Below, piece by piece: positions 15,805 through 24,861 of a DNA stretch of 27,921 nt. Below the pieces are notes generated by a model. That model did not search any database, was not told the origin of the DNA, and saw nothing but the letters and a program-made list of their open reading frames with translations. Origin of the DNA: M0027 sp021713415 (lineage in GTDB: Bacteria; Pseudomonadota; Gammaproteobacteria; Francisellales; Francisellaceae). Each line of letters begins with the position of its first letter. Position 1 is the first letter of the stretch. Location: NCBI GenBank assembly GCA_021713415.1, contig JAKJJQ010000042.1, forward strand, positions 1 through 27,921. The letters run 5' to 3'. A program made the position numbers and the translations under genes.

Positions 15805-15958
15805 AATCGCTATCCAAAAGTCGCTTGTTAATTAATGTTAATATCGTTAGCTAATTTTAACAAAAATGCACTCAGATGTATTCTCTAGTTGCTTAGTTTA
15901 GTATTTTATTTTTTAATAATAGGCGTATGAATAGTTGAAAAGTAGAGAGCAATCTTAT

Positions 15959-16153
15959 ATGGATGATAAAGAGCTAGATAAACTAAAAGCGGAGCTTATT
16001 CGGATTCAAGCACAATTAAAATCTTATATGTCAGCACGATTCTTACAAGATGGTGTCGCTGAAAAAATTATGCTATTAGAGAAAAGAGAGCAGGAAATTA
16101 TTGAAAAAATTAATACCGATGAACATGAAAAAAAACGTCAAACTCGCCACTAA
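15959..16153 (+). CDS. Small charged coiled-coil protein, unknown
   Basis: This is a 64-residue protein starting MDDKELDKLKAEL. The ATG at 15959 is preferred over an in-frame TTG at 15935 because AGAGAG lies upstream of it. It is almost entirely helix-forming, with heptad-like Leu/Ile spacing and many Lys/Glu, and ends basic (KKRQTRH). There is no signal peptide or known motif. It ends 12 bp from the convergent pilin-like gene. A similarity to small SlyX-like proteins is superficial and I do not claim it. Confidence 0.6.
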   Translation: MDDKELDKLKAELIRIQAQLKSYMSARFLQDGVAEKIMLLEKREQEIIEKINTDEHEKKRQTRH

Positions 16154-16165
16154 AAAATAAATAAA

Positions 16166-16594
16166 TTATTCAAATGGCCCACAAGGGTTGGCTGGAAACT
16201 CACCTTGTGCTTGGCAAAGCCAATTCGTTGTACCATCGGTCGCAATAATAGGTTTTAAGCTAATTGAATTGCCAGCGAGTTTTTTATCTGTAAATGTATA
16301 GGTTATAATGCCATCTCGATTAAATCTAACGTTTCCATATTTACCATTGGTAGTTGTTTTGGATGTGTTAAGTTGTTGAAGTGTTATATTATCTATATTA
16401 CCACTGGAGATCATTTGACTGACAACATCATCTTGTTTAGAAGATAAAAGGGTATAGGCCTCAGCTAATTTTGCACGATCAAGGTGTGCCATATAACTTG
16501 GAATTCCAATTGCTGCAACGATACCAATAATTGCTGTGATCATGGTTGCTTCAATATAAGAAAAACCGTGCTCGTTTTGAAAAAGTTTACTCAT
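16166..16594 (-). CDS. Type IV pilin-like protein with an atypical N-terminus
   Basis: This 142-residue protein has a class III prepilin signal. A 10-residue leader ending HG is followed by FSYIEATMITAIIGIVAA, with Phe at +1 and Glu at +5 of the mature protein, a hydrophobic helix, and IPSYMAHLDRAKLAEA. C127 and C138 near the C-terminus could form the D-region disulfide. The +2 to +7 stretch (SYIEAT) differs from the usual TLIELL, so it may be a minor pilin or pseudopilin rather than a fibre subunit. It stands apart from the pilABC run at 22651. Confidence 0.8.
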   Translation of the reverse strand: MSKLFQNEHGFSYIEATMITAIIGIVAAIGIPSYMAHLDRAKLAEAYTLLSSKQDDVVSQMISSGNIDNITLQQLNTSKTTTNGKYGNVRFNRDGIITYTFTDKKLAGNSISLKPIIATDGTTNWLCQAQGEFPANPCGPFE

Positions 16595-16745
16595 AGCTAG
16601 CTCGTGTATTATTTTATACTATCTCATAATTAACTTTAATAGGCTAATTGAGATATTGCCAATTTAATTTGATAAAGTAATATACTTTTAGTTAGGCTAT
16701 TATTTTAAAATGATATAAAAATTATCCGTTAATACTAAGGTATTT

Positions 16746-17315
16746 ATGTTAGAACTATGTGCTGTCATTGCTTCATTTTTAGGTGTTTATCTAGCAGCTA
16801 GAGAAAATATTCTCAATTGGGTTGTCGGTGTTGTTCAAGCATCGTTATATGCATATGTGTTTTACCAAAGTCAATTATACTCTGATATGATCCTAAACAT
16901 TATTTATGTTCCGATACAAGTTATTGGCTTTATCAGCTGGGCTTGGCGTGATCAGAAAACACAGCAAAAAGTATTGGTTATTCATCGATTAAAACCTTTA
17001 ACATTTATTGTTATTTTTCTGATGATTATACTATTAGCTTATTTGTGGAGTTTATTTGATGCATATTTTTTACATGGTGAAGATCCGTTTTTAGACTCGT
17101 TTGTGTTAATTGCTGCATTATTCGGCCAGTGGTTATTAATTAGAAAAATACTCCAGTGTTGGTATATTTGGATTTGTGTATCAATAGTTTCATCGTATAT
17201 ATTTTTCTTAGAGGATTTATATCTATCTTCATTTGCACGTTTAATTTTTTTGGGTATTGCCATTTATGGTTTGGTATTTTGGTATAGGCGTTATAAAGGC
17301 TCTAATGAAAAATGA
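16746..17315 (+). CDS. pnuC: PnuC-family nicotinamide riboside transporter
   Basis: This 189-residue membrane protein of about seven helices matches PnuC, which carries nicotinamide riboside by facilitated diffusion. It has the ENILNWVVGVVQASLYAYVF start, the GFISWAWRD motif near residue 65 and CWYIWICVSIVSSYIFF near the end. The start has AAGG 7-8 nt upstream. No nadR or NAD gene is nearby, and no riboswitch was recognised upstream. It ends 12 bp from the stop of the large convergent gene. A relative carrying another vitamin (PnuT/PnuX type) cannot be excluded. Confidence 0.85.
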   Translation: MLELCAVIASFLGVYLAARENILNWVVGVVQASLYAYVFYQSQLYSDMILNIIYVPIQVIGFISWAWRDQKTQQKVLVIHRLKPLTFIVIFLMIILLAYLWSLFDAYFLHGEDPFLDSFVLIAALFGQWLLIRKILQCWYIWICVSIVSSYIFFLEDLYLSSFARLIFLGIAIYGLVFWYRRYKGSNEK

Positions 17316-17327
17316 TCGAGCCATATA

Positions 17328-20300
17328 TTATTGTGGTGCTGGAGTTGTAATGGTAACGCCACTTGCAGTTAATCCATGGCAAGGTGGGTTGACAACAGAG
17401 ACAGTGGAAGTAGCTTGCTCAAATTGAACACTACATTGATTACCACCAAAGGATACAGTTGCTGTTTGACCATTAACATAATAAAAGTTTTGAACATTAC
17501 CACCGCTAGCAGGTTCTATTTTTAAAGTGCTTGAAACTGTATAAGGTGGTTGATTTGATTGGAAGAAGCCTGGTGAGACTGCTGTAATTGTACTTTCTTG
17601 GCCAGCTGAAGCAGTTGAGCCTGTTACAAATGTCCAAACGGTTTGCTTATGACCAATTTTAATTGTATGCTTTCCTGTAGTTTCAATTGGTTTTGATAAT
17701 GGTAGCAATGCTGTACCACTTGGCATTTTAGGAATATCAGCCTGATCATAATTAAAATTTCGCTGTGTCTGAGTACTACCTGAGCCTAATACATTTAATG
17801 TGTAACTAACAGGAGTTAATTTATTACTAGAAACATTATCATATAAAACATAAGGTGGAGCATAAGTGATTTGATAGCTTGTTTGATCATAATTTGGTGT
17901 AGTACCTTCAGAAAATTCATGCCAAGTAGGCAAGGTACATTTTTGTGTTGCAGGTGGTGCTGTAAATTCAACAGTATAAACACTACAGCCTTCTTTAGGG
18001 CATGTTAGTAATTCTGAAGTAATTGGAGTACCACTTTCAGCATAACAAGCATCATTAAGGGTTGTAGCGATATTGTCACTATTACTAAATGCTAAGTATT
18101 TAATAATATTTTGTTTTTCAGTTGAATAATCGGTACTGTTACAGGTGCCATAAGGCGGTGTGACGGGGCTAGTATAAGCGCTTTGTTGCGGATATTGAAT
18201 CATATTAAAGTAAAGCATACCGCTTGTGCTGTCATAATAATAGCCTTCTTTAATTGCTGGGGGCGATTGTTGCTTAAAATTAGCATCTAAGGCACTGTAG
18301 AATGTTTGATTTAATTCATTTGCACTTGTATAAGCATTAACTACTCCCCAGTTGCCAGATAAACCAGTGCCTGTCGATTGACAATCTTGATAAGCGCCTT
18401 TTTCTGTCACAACTGAAGGGCAACTGGTGGCTGTATTAGTAATACCATAGCCTGTGAAATAGGGTGACGCTTTTAGATAGTTGACACCTGAGTTCCATTG
18501 TCTAGGCACTTTATAGATTTTGATTTTGCTTGTATCAGCGCCAGGCCCAATACATAGATTAACTCGGTTAATAAATAATGAATCAACGGGTGCATCTGAA
18601 TAACTAAAGAGTAATTGATTATGACCAATATAATCTTGTTGTGAGCTTTGATAGTAGTAACCCATATTATTCATTACCATCATTTCATACATGTACTTTA
18701 AGCCACCACGCCCGGTTAAACTAGTATTTGGTGTTTCATCAAATACTTTCATTGTTCGGTTAATTTTTAAACCATCAATTTTTGTTTGATTGGCAATACC
18801 GATATTAACAGTTGCATATTTATGTGGTGACATCAAAGCACTTGCAGCGACATTATTTCTACCGCGTGAATCAGGCTCATCTATCGTTGATGCGGTTGAG
18901 AAAATATCGAGATTATTTAATGATATTGGAAAGTGATTTAAATCTGCACTGGTGCTACATTGTGTTGTATCGATTGATGTACAGAGTTTATAGCCAGATA
19001 AGGTTGTATCTTTATCAATCTCAACTGTTTGTTTATCACCATCCTGTAATGGCGGTTGTAAGTTAGATACTTCAGTAAATACTTGGTGTTTAAAGTTGGT
19101 ATTATCCCAGATATTGCCTAATGCATACTGAGTTGGTGGAACAGATTGTTGATTACCTTTTAGCCAAGAAAAAGCAGCATCACCTTCATACCCTGAGTAA
19201 TCATTGCCACCTGGTAAATAATTATTAGATAATTGTGCAACACTACTCGAATCAAGCATTTTATGCGCATCAACAAGCGTTACTAAGTAGCGGCTTGTTT
19301 CACCTGAGATTGTTTCTAGTGGTGTTGAGTTCGTTGCATCTGCCCTAAAATTAATAAAGCGGTTGTATTCCATACGTGCTGGACCATCATAAAAGGTATA
19401 GCCTTGGAAGTTAAAATTAGTATAAATATCACCAAATACGGCATTGTTATTTGCTACAGGGGTTGTAGGAGATAAAGATACATTATTAGGATCGACAGGT
19501 ACACACTGTGCCATTTCATTTTGCTTATATACCATTAGTGGTTGACCTGGAAGAAATTTTTGTTGACCTGTGCCGTAGTTATAAAAATTATTATTACAAT
19601 CAACATAACGACTAACATTATTATTAGTAACAGCTGCAAATACAGAGTTAGTCACTAGTCCCCAAAAGCCTAATAAATTACCTTCTGGTCCACCACCACC
19701 AAGTAATGTCATGCCTTGTTTTAATGCAGCAAATCGGCCATTGGTTATCGCAACAAATACACCACGATACCAAAATGCTTTTTGTTGAATTTGAGTTAAA
19801 GTTGGACTGTCAAATACTGCAACAGGCGCATTACCTAATGCTGCACTGTCTTGATAAGGGGCAACGGGTTTTGGGGGGCTTGCAGGCGGCTTAATGCCAA
19901 GGCCTGCTGGTACAATCGCAAAATTTGTACCAGCCATAATACCATCATAACAAGCATGACCACGGTTACCGGTAAATACGGGGTATAAGTCTTCTTGTAT
20001 TGTAGATGGTACATCGGTAATTTTATTAACATCTTGTCTAACTAACCAGTAAGCAGCACCACGTAACTGACAACCTGCAACTGAATTATTAACGTATAAG
20101 TTAGGTAAGCTTTTACCCACATAGCTGCCAAAGGTAGTAATCCAAAAGCCACTAGGTCCAAATGAATCCATATAGCTACCGGTATTGGCACCAGAATTTG
20201 ATGTATCAGGAATCTTAGCTGGGTTATAGTGAAAATTATCATTTGACCCTAAGTAATCACCATCCCAGAATAAATTTAAGCCTATTGCATAACCTGATGC

Positions 20301-22055
20301 ATCCGTGACATTTTTTTGTGATGGGTCGTAATTTAATGCAGCGGCCATAACACCAGCAACATGGTTTCTAATATATTGGTTGGCTGCAATATTATGCCCA
20401 TCTTCTAAATAGAATCCTTGGCCGATTATACGAACACAGCTGTTATTATAAAATTTAGACCCCATGGTATCATGTGTAACATAGCACTTATTGAAACTAT
20501 GATGGACTGAACTATCCTGTACTAATAAGGCATTTGTATCCATTTGAGTTGTTTCACTGTTTAATCGATGTAAGTGAACTGGATAACGCCCCACCAATGG
20601 TTGGCCAAACTTTTCAATTTCTACGCCAACTAATACAAGCTGCTCATTCGGTGTAGCACCTCCACCATGATCATGGTTCATAACGGCAATATTACCACCA
20701 AAATATTGGTTATCAATATTGGTCGGTGGCGTGCCAGATGACTGTCCGGCTAATGAAGTTAGTTTAATGTTTCTTGATAAAAGTGCTACTTCAGCACGTT
20801 CATCAATTCCAAAATTTCGATCATAAGCATCATACATGCTATAGGCTTGTCCTTTTCTAACATTCTTAAATGTTTGGCCTTTGGAGTTAGTATAAGAAGA
20901 CTGATCTTTAGAGAAAAAGCCAGGCGTTGGCATTAATGAACCAAAGTGGTAGTGTTTTAATGGTGTCTTTGAAGTAATGCTTGGACATTCAGACTTAACA
21001 CTTGGTGAGCCAGCTAATACGACCAATGATACTTTGCCATCACCAATTGCTTCAGAGTAGTCATTAGTAACAGCAGGAGGTAATGAGCTTTGCGTTAAGG
21101 TCATATCATAAATTTTACATATTTGTACGATTTCTGTTTGATGAGAGACAAAACTTGTTGTTGCAATACTGATCCAATCACCAGTTTGCCAATCGGTAAT
21201 TTGTGCTGGCGTATTGGCGATTTTCTTTGATAGTACTACTAAATAAGGGATATCATCATTGGTTAATGTTGGCACGCTGGGTGCTGCTGATTGAATGGTG
21301 GCGGTATCAACAACCGGTGCCTGCACATTTAAATCATTTGCATTAAAATAACTAGGGCCAGCAGGCATAGCCAAATAAGTCCAACTATTAGACCCTGTTA
21401 GATTATTAAAATAAGCCATTTGGTTAATGTCGCCACTGTCACCTGATTTTGTCTTATTCAGAGGTAGGCCGTCAACCGTTTTTTTATCATAATCAACTGA
21501 GTGGATATAACTACCATTGGCGCTAGGGGTAAGTCCTTTAGCACCATACATTAGTAATTTACCACTATTGGTTACAGTAATATCACGGCTGTTATATTCT
21601 GCAATACTGTTTTTAGCAATGGTGCTACATTTTGATTGGTCAGATACACATAGTGGCTGTGGTGCAGGTGAAACACTTTGACTGCCACCCATATAGATAG
21701 TTACTTTTTTACCGCTGGTAATTGGTTTATCTGCACTACCAATTTGAAATGTTCCGCCATTAACCCAAAAAGATTGAGCGTAAATTTTAATCGGACCTGT
21801 TAAAGTATCATTAGTAATACATAATGTACCTTTAATTTCAATCGGTGGTAATAGTGAAGGGCTCTTGCCACTATTACCAATTGACTCTGAAATTTTATAT
21901 GTTGTACCTGATGCTAATGTGCAGGGAGTAGTTGAACCTGCTGAGCAGGTATTAGTTAGCTCTTTGGCTGAAGCTAAGTTATCACAAGGATCATTAGCAT
22001 ATAAAGAATATCCAAAAGTATATAAAGCGATAAAAGTGATAATTGATTTATTCAT
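17328..22055 (-). CDS. Large secreted G8-domain / beta-helix protein, CEMIP/TMEM2-like
   Basis: This 1575-residue protein begins with a clear signal peptide (MNKSIITFIALYTFGYSLYA, cleaved before NDPC). Residues about 60-310 resemble a G8 domain: IEIKGTLCI, FWVNGGTFQIG, then WQTGDWISIATTSF and SHQTE near 289-308. Next come LTSLAG, GRYPVHLHR (489-497), DSSVHHSFNKC (514-524) and GQGFYLEDG (545-553). These blocks recall the parallel beta-helix part of vertebrate CEMIP and TMEM2, which depolymerise hyaluronan, including the YP.H.H and HHSFN...T.H..MG elements. The last 500 residues are not recognised and hold several cysteines. A secreted polysaccharide-degrading or -binding role is inferred. GGTGG lies ahead of the ATG. 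No carbohydrate-uptake genes adjoin it. Confidence 0.7.
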   Translation of the reverse strand: MNKSIITFIALYTFGYSLYANDPCDNLASAKELTNTCSAGSTTPCTLASGTTYKISESIGNSGKSPSLLPPIEIKGTLCITNDTLTGPIKIYAQSFWVNGGTFQIGSADKPITSGKKVTIYMGGSQSVSPAPQPLCVSDQSKCSTIAKNSIAEYNSRDITVTNSGKLLMYGAKGLTPSANGSYIHSVDYDKKTVDGLPLNKTKSGDSGDINQMAYFNNLTGSNSWTYLAMPAGPSYFNANDLNVQAPVVDTATIQSAAPSVPTLTNDDIPYLVVLSKKIANTPAQITDWQTGDWISIATTSFVSHQTEIVQICKIYDMTLTQSSLPPAVTNDYSEAIGDGKVSLVVLAGSPSVKSECPSITSKTPLKHYHFGSLMPTPGFFSKDQSSYTNSKGQTFKNVRKGQAYSMYDAYDRNFGIDERAEVALLSRNIKLTSLAGQSSGTPPTNIDNQYFGGNIAVMNHDHGGGATPNEQLVLVGVEIEKFGQPLVGRYPVHLHRLNSETTQMDTNALLVQDSSVHHSFNKCYVTHDTMGSKFYNNSCVRIIGQGFYLEDGHNIAANQYIRNHVAGVMAAALNYDPSQKNVTDASGYAIGLNLFWDGDYLGSNDNFHYNPAKIPDTSNSGANTGSYMDSFGPSGFWITTFGSYVGKSLPNLYVNNSVAGCQLRGAAYWLVRQDVNKITDVPSTIQEDLYPVFTGNRGHACYDGIMAGTNFAIVPAGLGIKPPASPPKPVAPYQDSAALGNAPVAVFDSPTLTQIQQKAFWYRGVFVAITNGRFAALKQGMTLLGGGGPEGNLLGFWGLVTNSVFAAVTNNNVSRYVDCNNNFYNYGTGQQKFLPGQPLMVYKQNEMAQCVPVDPNNVSLSPTTPVANNNAVFGDIYTNFNFQGYTFYDGPARMEYNRFINFRADATNSTPLETISGETSRYLVTLVDAHKMLDSSSVAQLSNNYLPGGNDYSGYEGDAAFSWLKGNQQSVPPTQYALGNIWDNTNFKHQVFTEVSNLQPPLQDGDKQTVEIDKDTTLSGYKLCTSIDTTQCSTSADLNHFPISLNNLDIFSTASTIDEPDSRGRNNVAASALMSPHKYATVNIGIANQTKIDGLKINRTMKVFDETPNTSLTGRGGLKYMYEMMVMNNMGYYYQSSQQDYIGHNQLLFSYSDAPVDSLFINRVNLCIGPGADTSKIKIYKVPRQWNSGVNYLKASPYFTGYGITNTATSCPSVVTEKGAYQDCQSTGTGLSGNWGVVNAYTSANELNQTFYSALDANFKQQSPPAIKEGYYYDSTSGMLYFNMIQYPQQSAYTSPVTPPYGTCNSTDYSTEKQNIIKYLAFSNSDNIATTLNDACYAESGTPITSELLTCPKEGCSVYTVEFTAPPATQKCTLPTWHEFSEGTTPNYDQTSYQITYAPPYVLYDNVSSNKLTPVSYTLNVLGSGSTQTQRNFNYDQADIPKMPSGTALLPLSKPIETTGKHTIKIGHKQTVWTFVTGSTASAGQESTITAVSPGFFQSNQPPYTVSSTLKIEPASGGNVQNFYYVNGQTATVSFGGNQCSVQFEQATSTVSVVNPPCHGLTASGVTITTPAPQ

Positions 22056-22149
22056 TTTTCCACCATAACTAATTAACTAGGGCAATATTTTAATTTTAGT
22101 TATTGTTTATTACTTTTGCGCTGAAAAAATTGAAATAGTTGAAAATATT

Positions 22150-22180
22150 TTTATAAGCCATTGAATTTTGTAAAAGTCAA
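22150..22180 (-). promoter_or_regulatory. Candidate promoter of the G8 protein gene
   Basis: On the minus strand TTGACT (22175-22180) and TATAAA (22150-22155) are separated by 19 nt, slightly long for sigma-70. Transcription from here would leave a leader of roughly 90 nt before the ATG at 22055. Confidence 0.4.
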
Positions 22181-22185
22181 AATAG

Positions 22186-22250
22186 AAAAACTTGATGCCA
22201 TCATGTCTTTTTTTAATTGAGAGAGCAGGGAAGTAAGAAAATGATGGCAT
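22186..22250 (-). terminator. Likely terminator of the tRNA-Thr/tRNA-Asp transcript, long loop
   Basis: On the minus strand ATGCCATCAT (22250-22241) pairs perfectly with ATGATGGCAT (22204-22195) and is soon followed by a TTTTT run. The position just downstream of the tRNA pair and upstream of the G8 gene fits an intrinsic terminator. The 36-nt loop is unusually long. Confidence 0.45.
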
Positions 22251-22264
22251 AAGCTTTTTAAACA

Positions 22265-22341
22265 TGGCGGACCGGACGGGACTCGAACCCGCGACCTCCG
22301 GCGTGACAGGCCGGCATTCTAACCAGCTGAACTACCGGTCC
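22265..22341 (-). tRNA. tRNA-Asp (GTC)
   Basis: A full cloverleaf is visible on the minus strand: acceptor GGACCGG paired with CCGGTCC, D-arm TAGTTCAGCTGGTTAGA, anticodon GTC, T-arm GGTTCGAGTCC, discriminator G and an encoded CCA. It lies 9 bp downstream of tRNA-Thr and is probably co-transcribed with it. Confidence 0.97.
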
Positions 22342-22350
22342 GCGAAAAAG

Positions 22351-22426
22351 TGGTGCTGGCAGTAGGACTTGAACCCACAACCTGCCGATTACAAGTCGGC
22401 TGCTCTACCAGTTGAGCCATGCCAGC
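22351..22426 (-). tRNA. tRNA-Thr (TGT)
   Basis: A cloverleaf is visible on the minus strand: acceptor GCTGGCA paired with TGCCAGC, anticodon stem GCCGA/TCGGC with loop CTTGTAA (anticodon TGT), T-arm GGTTCAAGTCC, discriminator A and an encoded CCA. It is the first gene of the Thr-Asp pair. Confidence 0.96.
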
Positions 22427-22438
22427 GAACGAGTTTGA

Positions 22439-22466
22439 ATTATAGCGATGTGGTTGTATAAATCAA
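22439..22466 (-). promoter_or_regulatory. Promoter of the tRNA-Thr/tRNA-Asp pair
   Basis: On the minus strand TTGATT (22461-22466), a 16-nt spacer and a perfect TATAAT (22439-22444) lie 12 bp ahead of tRNA-Thr. Confidence 0.7.
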
Positions 22467-22650
22467 GTCTATTTTAGGACTTTTTTTATATTTTTTACGA
22501 ATGATTAGATTCTATTCAACAAGAATAAGATTTAAAATGATGAAAGTATTTTTATTACCCATTATCCTTTTTATTGAAAATAGGCTATAACTAAGACTAA
22601 AGAGATTGTTAATATTGATAATATGGTTGTAGTATAAGGAGATATTATCT

Positions 22651-23094
22651 ATGAAGTCACCTCGAGCAAAAGAGCGCGGGTTTACACTAATTGAATTACT
22701 AATTGTCATTGTCATTTTAGGCATATTATCTGCTATTGCAATTCCAGCATATAATAATTATGTCATTAAATCAAAAGTTGCGGATGCTTTAAGCCTTGTG
22801 ACAGGCGCTAAAACGGGGATTGCTGTTTATTATAGTACTTCAAGCACTTTAGTTGGTGCAGATAATGCAGCGGTGGGCTTAGAAGATGCCACTGATATTG
22901 CTTCGAATTATGTCTCTAGTGTTAGCGTCTCTGATGGTGTCATTACAGCAACCTTAACGGGTATTGATTCTGATGTAAATGGTGATGTGATTGTCTTAAC
23001 ACCACAAGCAACAAAAGGGCGCTTAACTTGGTCATGCACAACCAATGTGCCAGCACAATTTGCACCACAAGGTTGTAGTCAGATATCAAGTTAG
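22651..23094 (+). CDS. pilA: Type IV major pilin
   Basis: This 147-residue prepilin has a 10-residue basic leader (MKSPRAKERG) cut by the prepilin peptidase before FTLIELLIVIVILGILSAIA, with Glu at +5, the helix IPAYNNYVIKSKVADAL, and a C-terminal loop closed by C129 and C142. This is the standard PilA/PilE layout. A strong AAGGAG lies 9-12 nt upstream of the ATG. The upstream region 22427-22650 holds the divergent tRNA promoter. No clear sigma-54 site or sigma-70 promoter for pilA could be assigned there. pilB follows after 37 bp with no terminator in between, so pilA heads the run. Confidence 0.93.
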   Translation: MKSPRAKERGFTLIELLIVIVILGILSAIAIPAYNNYVIKSKVADALSLVTGAKTGIAVYYSTSSTLVGADNAAVGLEDATDIASNYVSSVSVSDGVITATLTGIDSDVNGDVIVLTPQATKGRLTWSCTTNVPAQFAPQGCSQISS

Positions 23095-23131
23095 TGAATC
23101 ATAAAGCTTATATTTTAATAGGGTAAAGATA

Positions 23132-24826
23132 ATGGCTTTAGTTGATCAATTACAGGGTATGAGTTCATTTTTAATTAAAGAGTGTGCACTAGACCCACAG
23201 GTAATTACTGATGCAAAACGCGCTATTGAATCTTCTAAGCAAGGCCTTATTAGTTATTTAAGTCAAAATCATTTATTAGATGAAGTAGAATTTGCTTATC
23301 GGGCTAGTAAGTTTTATGCATTACCTTTAATAGATATTAAAGTATTAGACCCATCTGTAATTCCTGATCAATACCTAGATGATAATTTGATTAAACGCTA
23401 TTATGTGATTCCAATTTTTAAACGTAATAATTGTTTAGTTTTAGCAACTTCACAACCTTTAAATGTTGAAGCGATGCAAAGCTATCGTTTTTTTAGTGGT
23501 ATGGAAGTGATTTGTGTGATGTGTATTTCATCTGAACTAGAGAAATTTATCAATAAGGCGACACAATTTTATGCGCATCAGGTATTAGCTGATTTTTCAG
23601 ATGAAAACTTAAGTGAAATTGAGTTTGATATTGCATCAGCTACTAAAGATAAAGCAGATATGCAAGCGGATGCACCCATTGTTAAATTTGTTAATAAAAC
23701 CATTATTGATGCGATTAAAAAAGGCGCCTCCGATATCCATTTTGAACCATTTGAACGACAATATCGTATTCGTTATCGACTCGATGGTATTTTATATGAG
23801 CAGTCTAAACCGCCTGTACATTTAGCCAAACAATTAACTTCTCGTTTAAAAATTATGGCAAATTTGGATATTGCTGAGAGGCGTATTCCTCAAGATGGCC
23901 GCTTTAAAATGCAAATATCGAAACGTTCAGCGGTTGATTTTCGTGTGAGTACTTGTCCAACACTTTATGGAGAAAAAATTGTTTTAAGAATTCTTGATTC
24001 AGGACATTTAAATTTAAATGTACATGAATTAGGACTAGAAGCACACCAAAAAGCACAGTATTTAAATGCATTGAATTTATCTCAAGGTATGGTGTTGGTG
24101 ACAGGTCCTACAGGTTCAGGTAAGACTGTAACTTTATACAGTGGCTTAAGTATTATTAATCAATTAGATAAAAATTTATCCACTGCAGAAGACCCTATTG
24201 AGATTAATTTACCAGGGGTTAATCAGGTGAATATTAACCCTAAAACAGGTTTAACATTTGCAAGTACCTTACGGGCTTTTTTACGACAAGATCCAGATAT
24301 TATTATGATTGGCGAAATCCGTGATTTAGAAACAGCAGAAATTGCAATTAAAGCTGCGCAAACGGGGCATTTAGTTTTATCAACATTACATACAAATAAT
24401 GCATGTGAGACGATTACGCGTTTAGCATCAATGGGGCTTGCTTCTTATAATATTGCAAGTTCTATTACGCTTGTGATCGCACAGCGTTTAATTAGAAAGC
24501 TTTGTGATTATTGTAAAGAAGAGGATCATATCCATTCATCTGCGCTGAAAGAGCTAGGCTTTCAGGAAACACAACTTATCGATGATGTCACTATTTATAA
24601 AGCGTGTGGCTGTGAACATTGTAATCATGGTTATAAGGGTAGGATTGGTGTATTTGAGATACTTGAGATTACACCTGAGATTCAGCAATTAATTTTAGAA
24701 AAAGCCAATGTTGCTGAATTATTAAAAATGGCTAAATCACAAAAACTGATTACTTTGAAAGATGCAATTATTTTAAAAGTATTACAAGGTATTACATCAT
24801 TAGAAGAATTAAACCGTACAACATAG
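23132..24826 (+). CDS. pilB: Type IV pilus assembly ATPase PilB
   Basis: This cytoplasmic hexameric ATPase drives pilus extension. The 564 residues comprise an N-terminal MshEN/T2SSE-N domain (about 1-150) and a C-terminal ATPase. Walker A is GPTGSGKT (325-332), the Asp box is TAEDPIE, Walker B is DIIMIGEIRD (389-398), and the His box is STLHTNNA. The zinc-binding cysteines C458/C461 and C494/C497 are all present, so it should be active. AGGG lies upstream of the ATG. pilC follows 35 bp downstream, as in many gammaproteobacteria. Confidence 0.95.
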   Translation: MALVDQLQGMSSFLIKECALDPQVITDAKRAIESSKQGLISYLSQNHLLDEVEFAYRASKFYALPLIDIKVLDPSVIPDQYLDDNLIKRYYVIPIFKRNNCLVLATSQPLNVEAMQSYRFFSGMEVICVMCISSELEKFINKATQFYAHQVLADFSDENLSEIEFDIASATKDKADMQADAPIVKFVNKTIIDAIKKGASDIHFEPFERQYRIRYRLDGILYEQSKPPVHLAKQLTSRLKIMANLDIAERRIPQDGRFKMQISKRSAVDFRVSTCPTLYGEKIVLRILDSGHLNLNVHELGLEAHQKAQYLNALNLSQGMVLVTGPTGSGKTVTLYSGLSIINQLDKNLSTAEDPIEINLPGVNQVNINPKTGLTFASTLRAFLRQDPDIIMIGEIRDLETAEIAIKAAQTGHLVLSTLHTNNACETITRLASMGLASYNIASSITLVIAQRLIRKLCDYCKEEDHIHSSALKELGFQETQLIDDVTIYKACGCEHCNHGYKGRIGVFEILEITPEIQQLILEKANVAELLKMAKSQKLITLKDAIILKVLQGITSLEELNRTT

Positions 24827-24861
24827 CGTATATAATTTTTTAAGAGAAAAGTATTAATATC

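Noticed and set aside
22512..22724. 70-codon minus-strand frame over the pilA start
   Set aside because: It overlaps the start of a clear pilin gene and its ribosome binding site, and shows no protein features.
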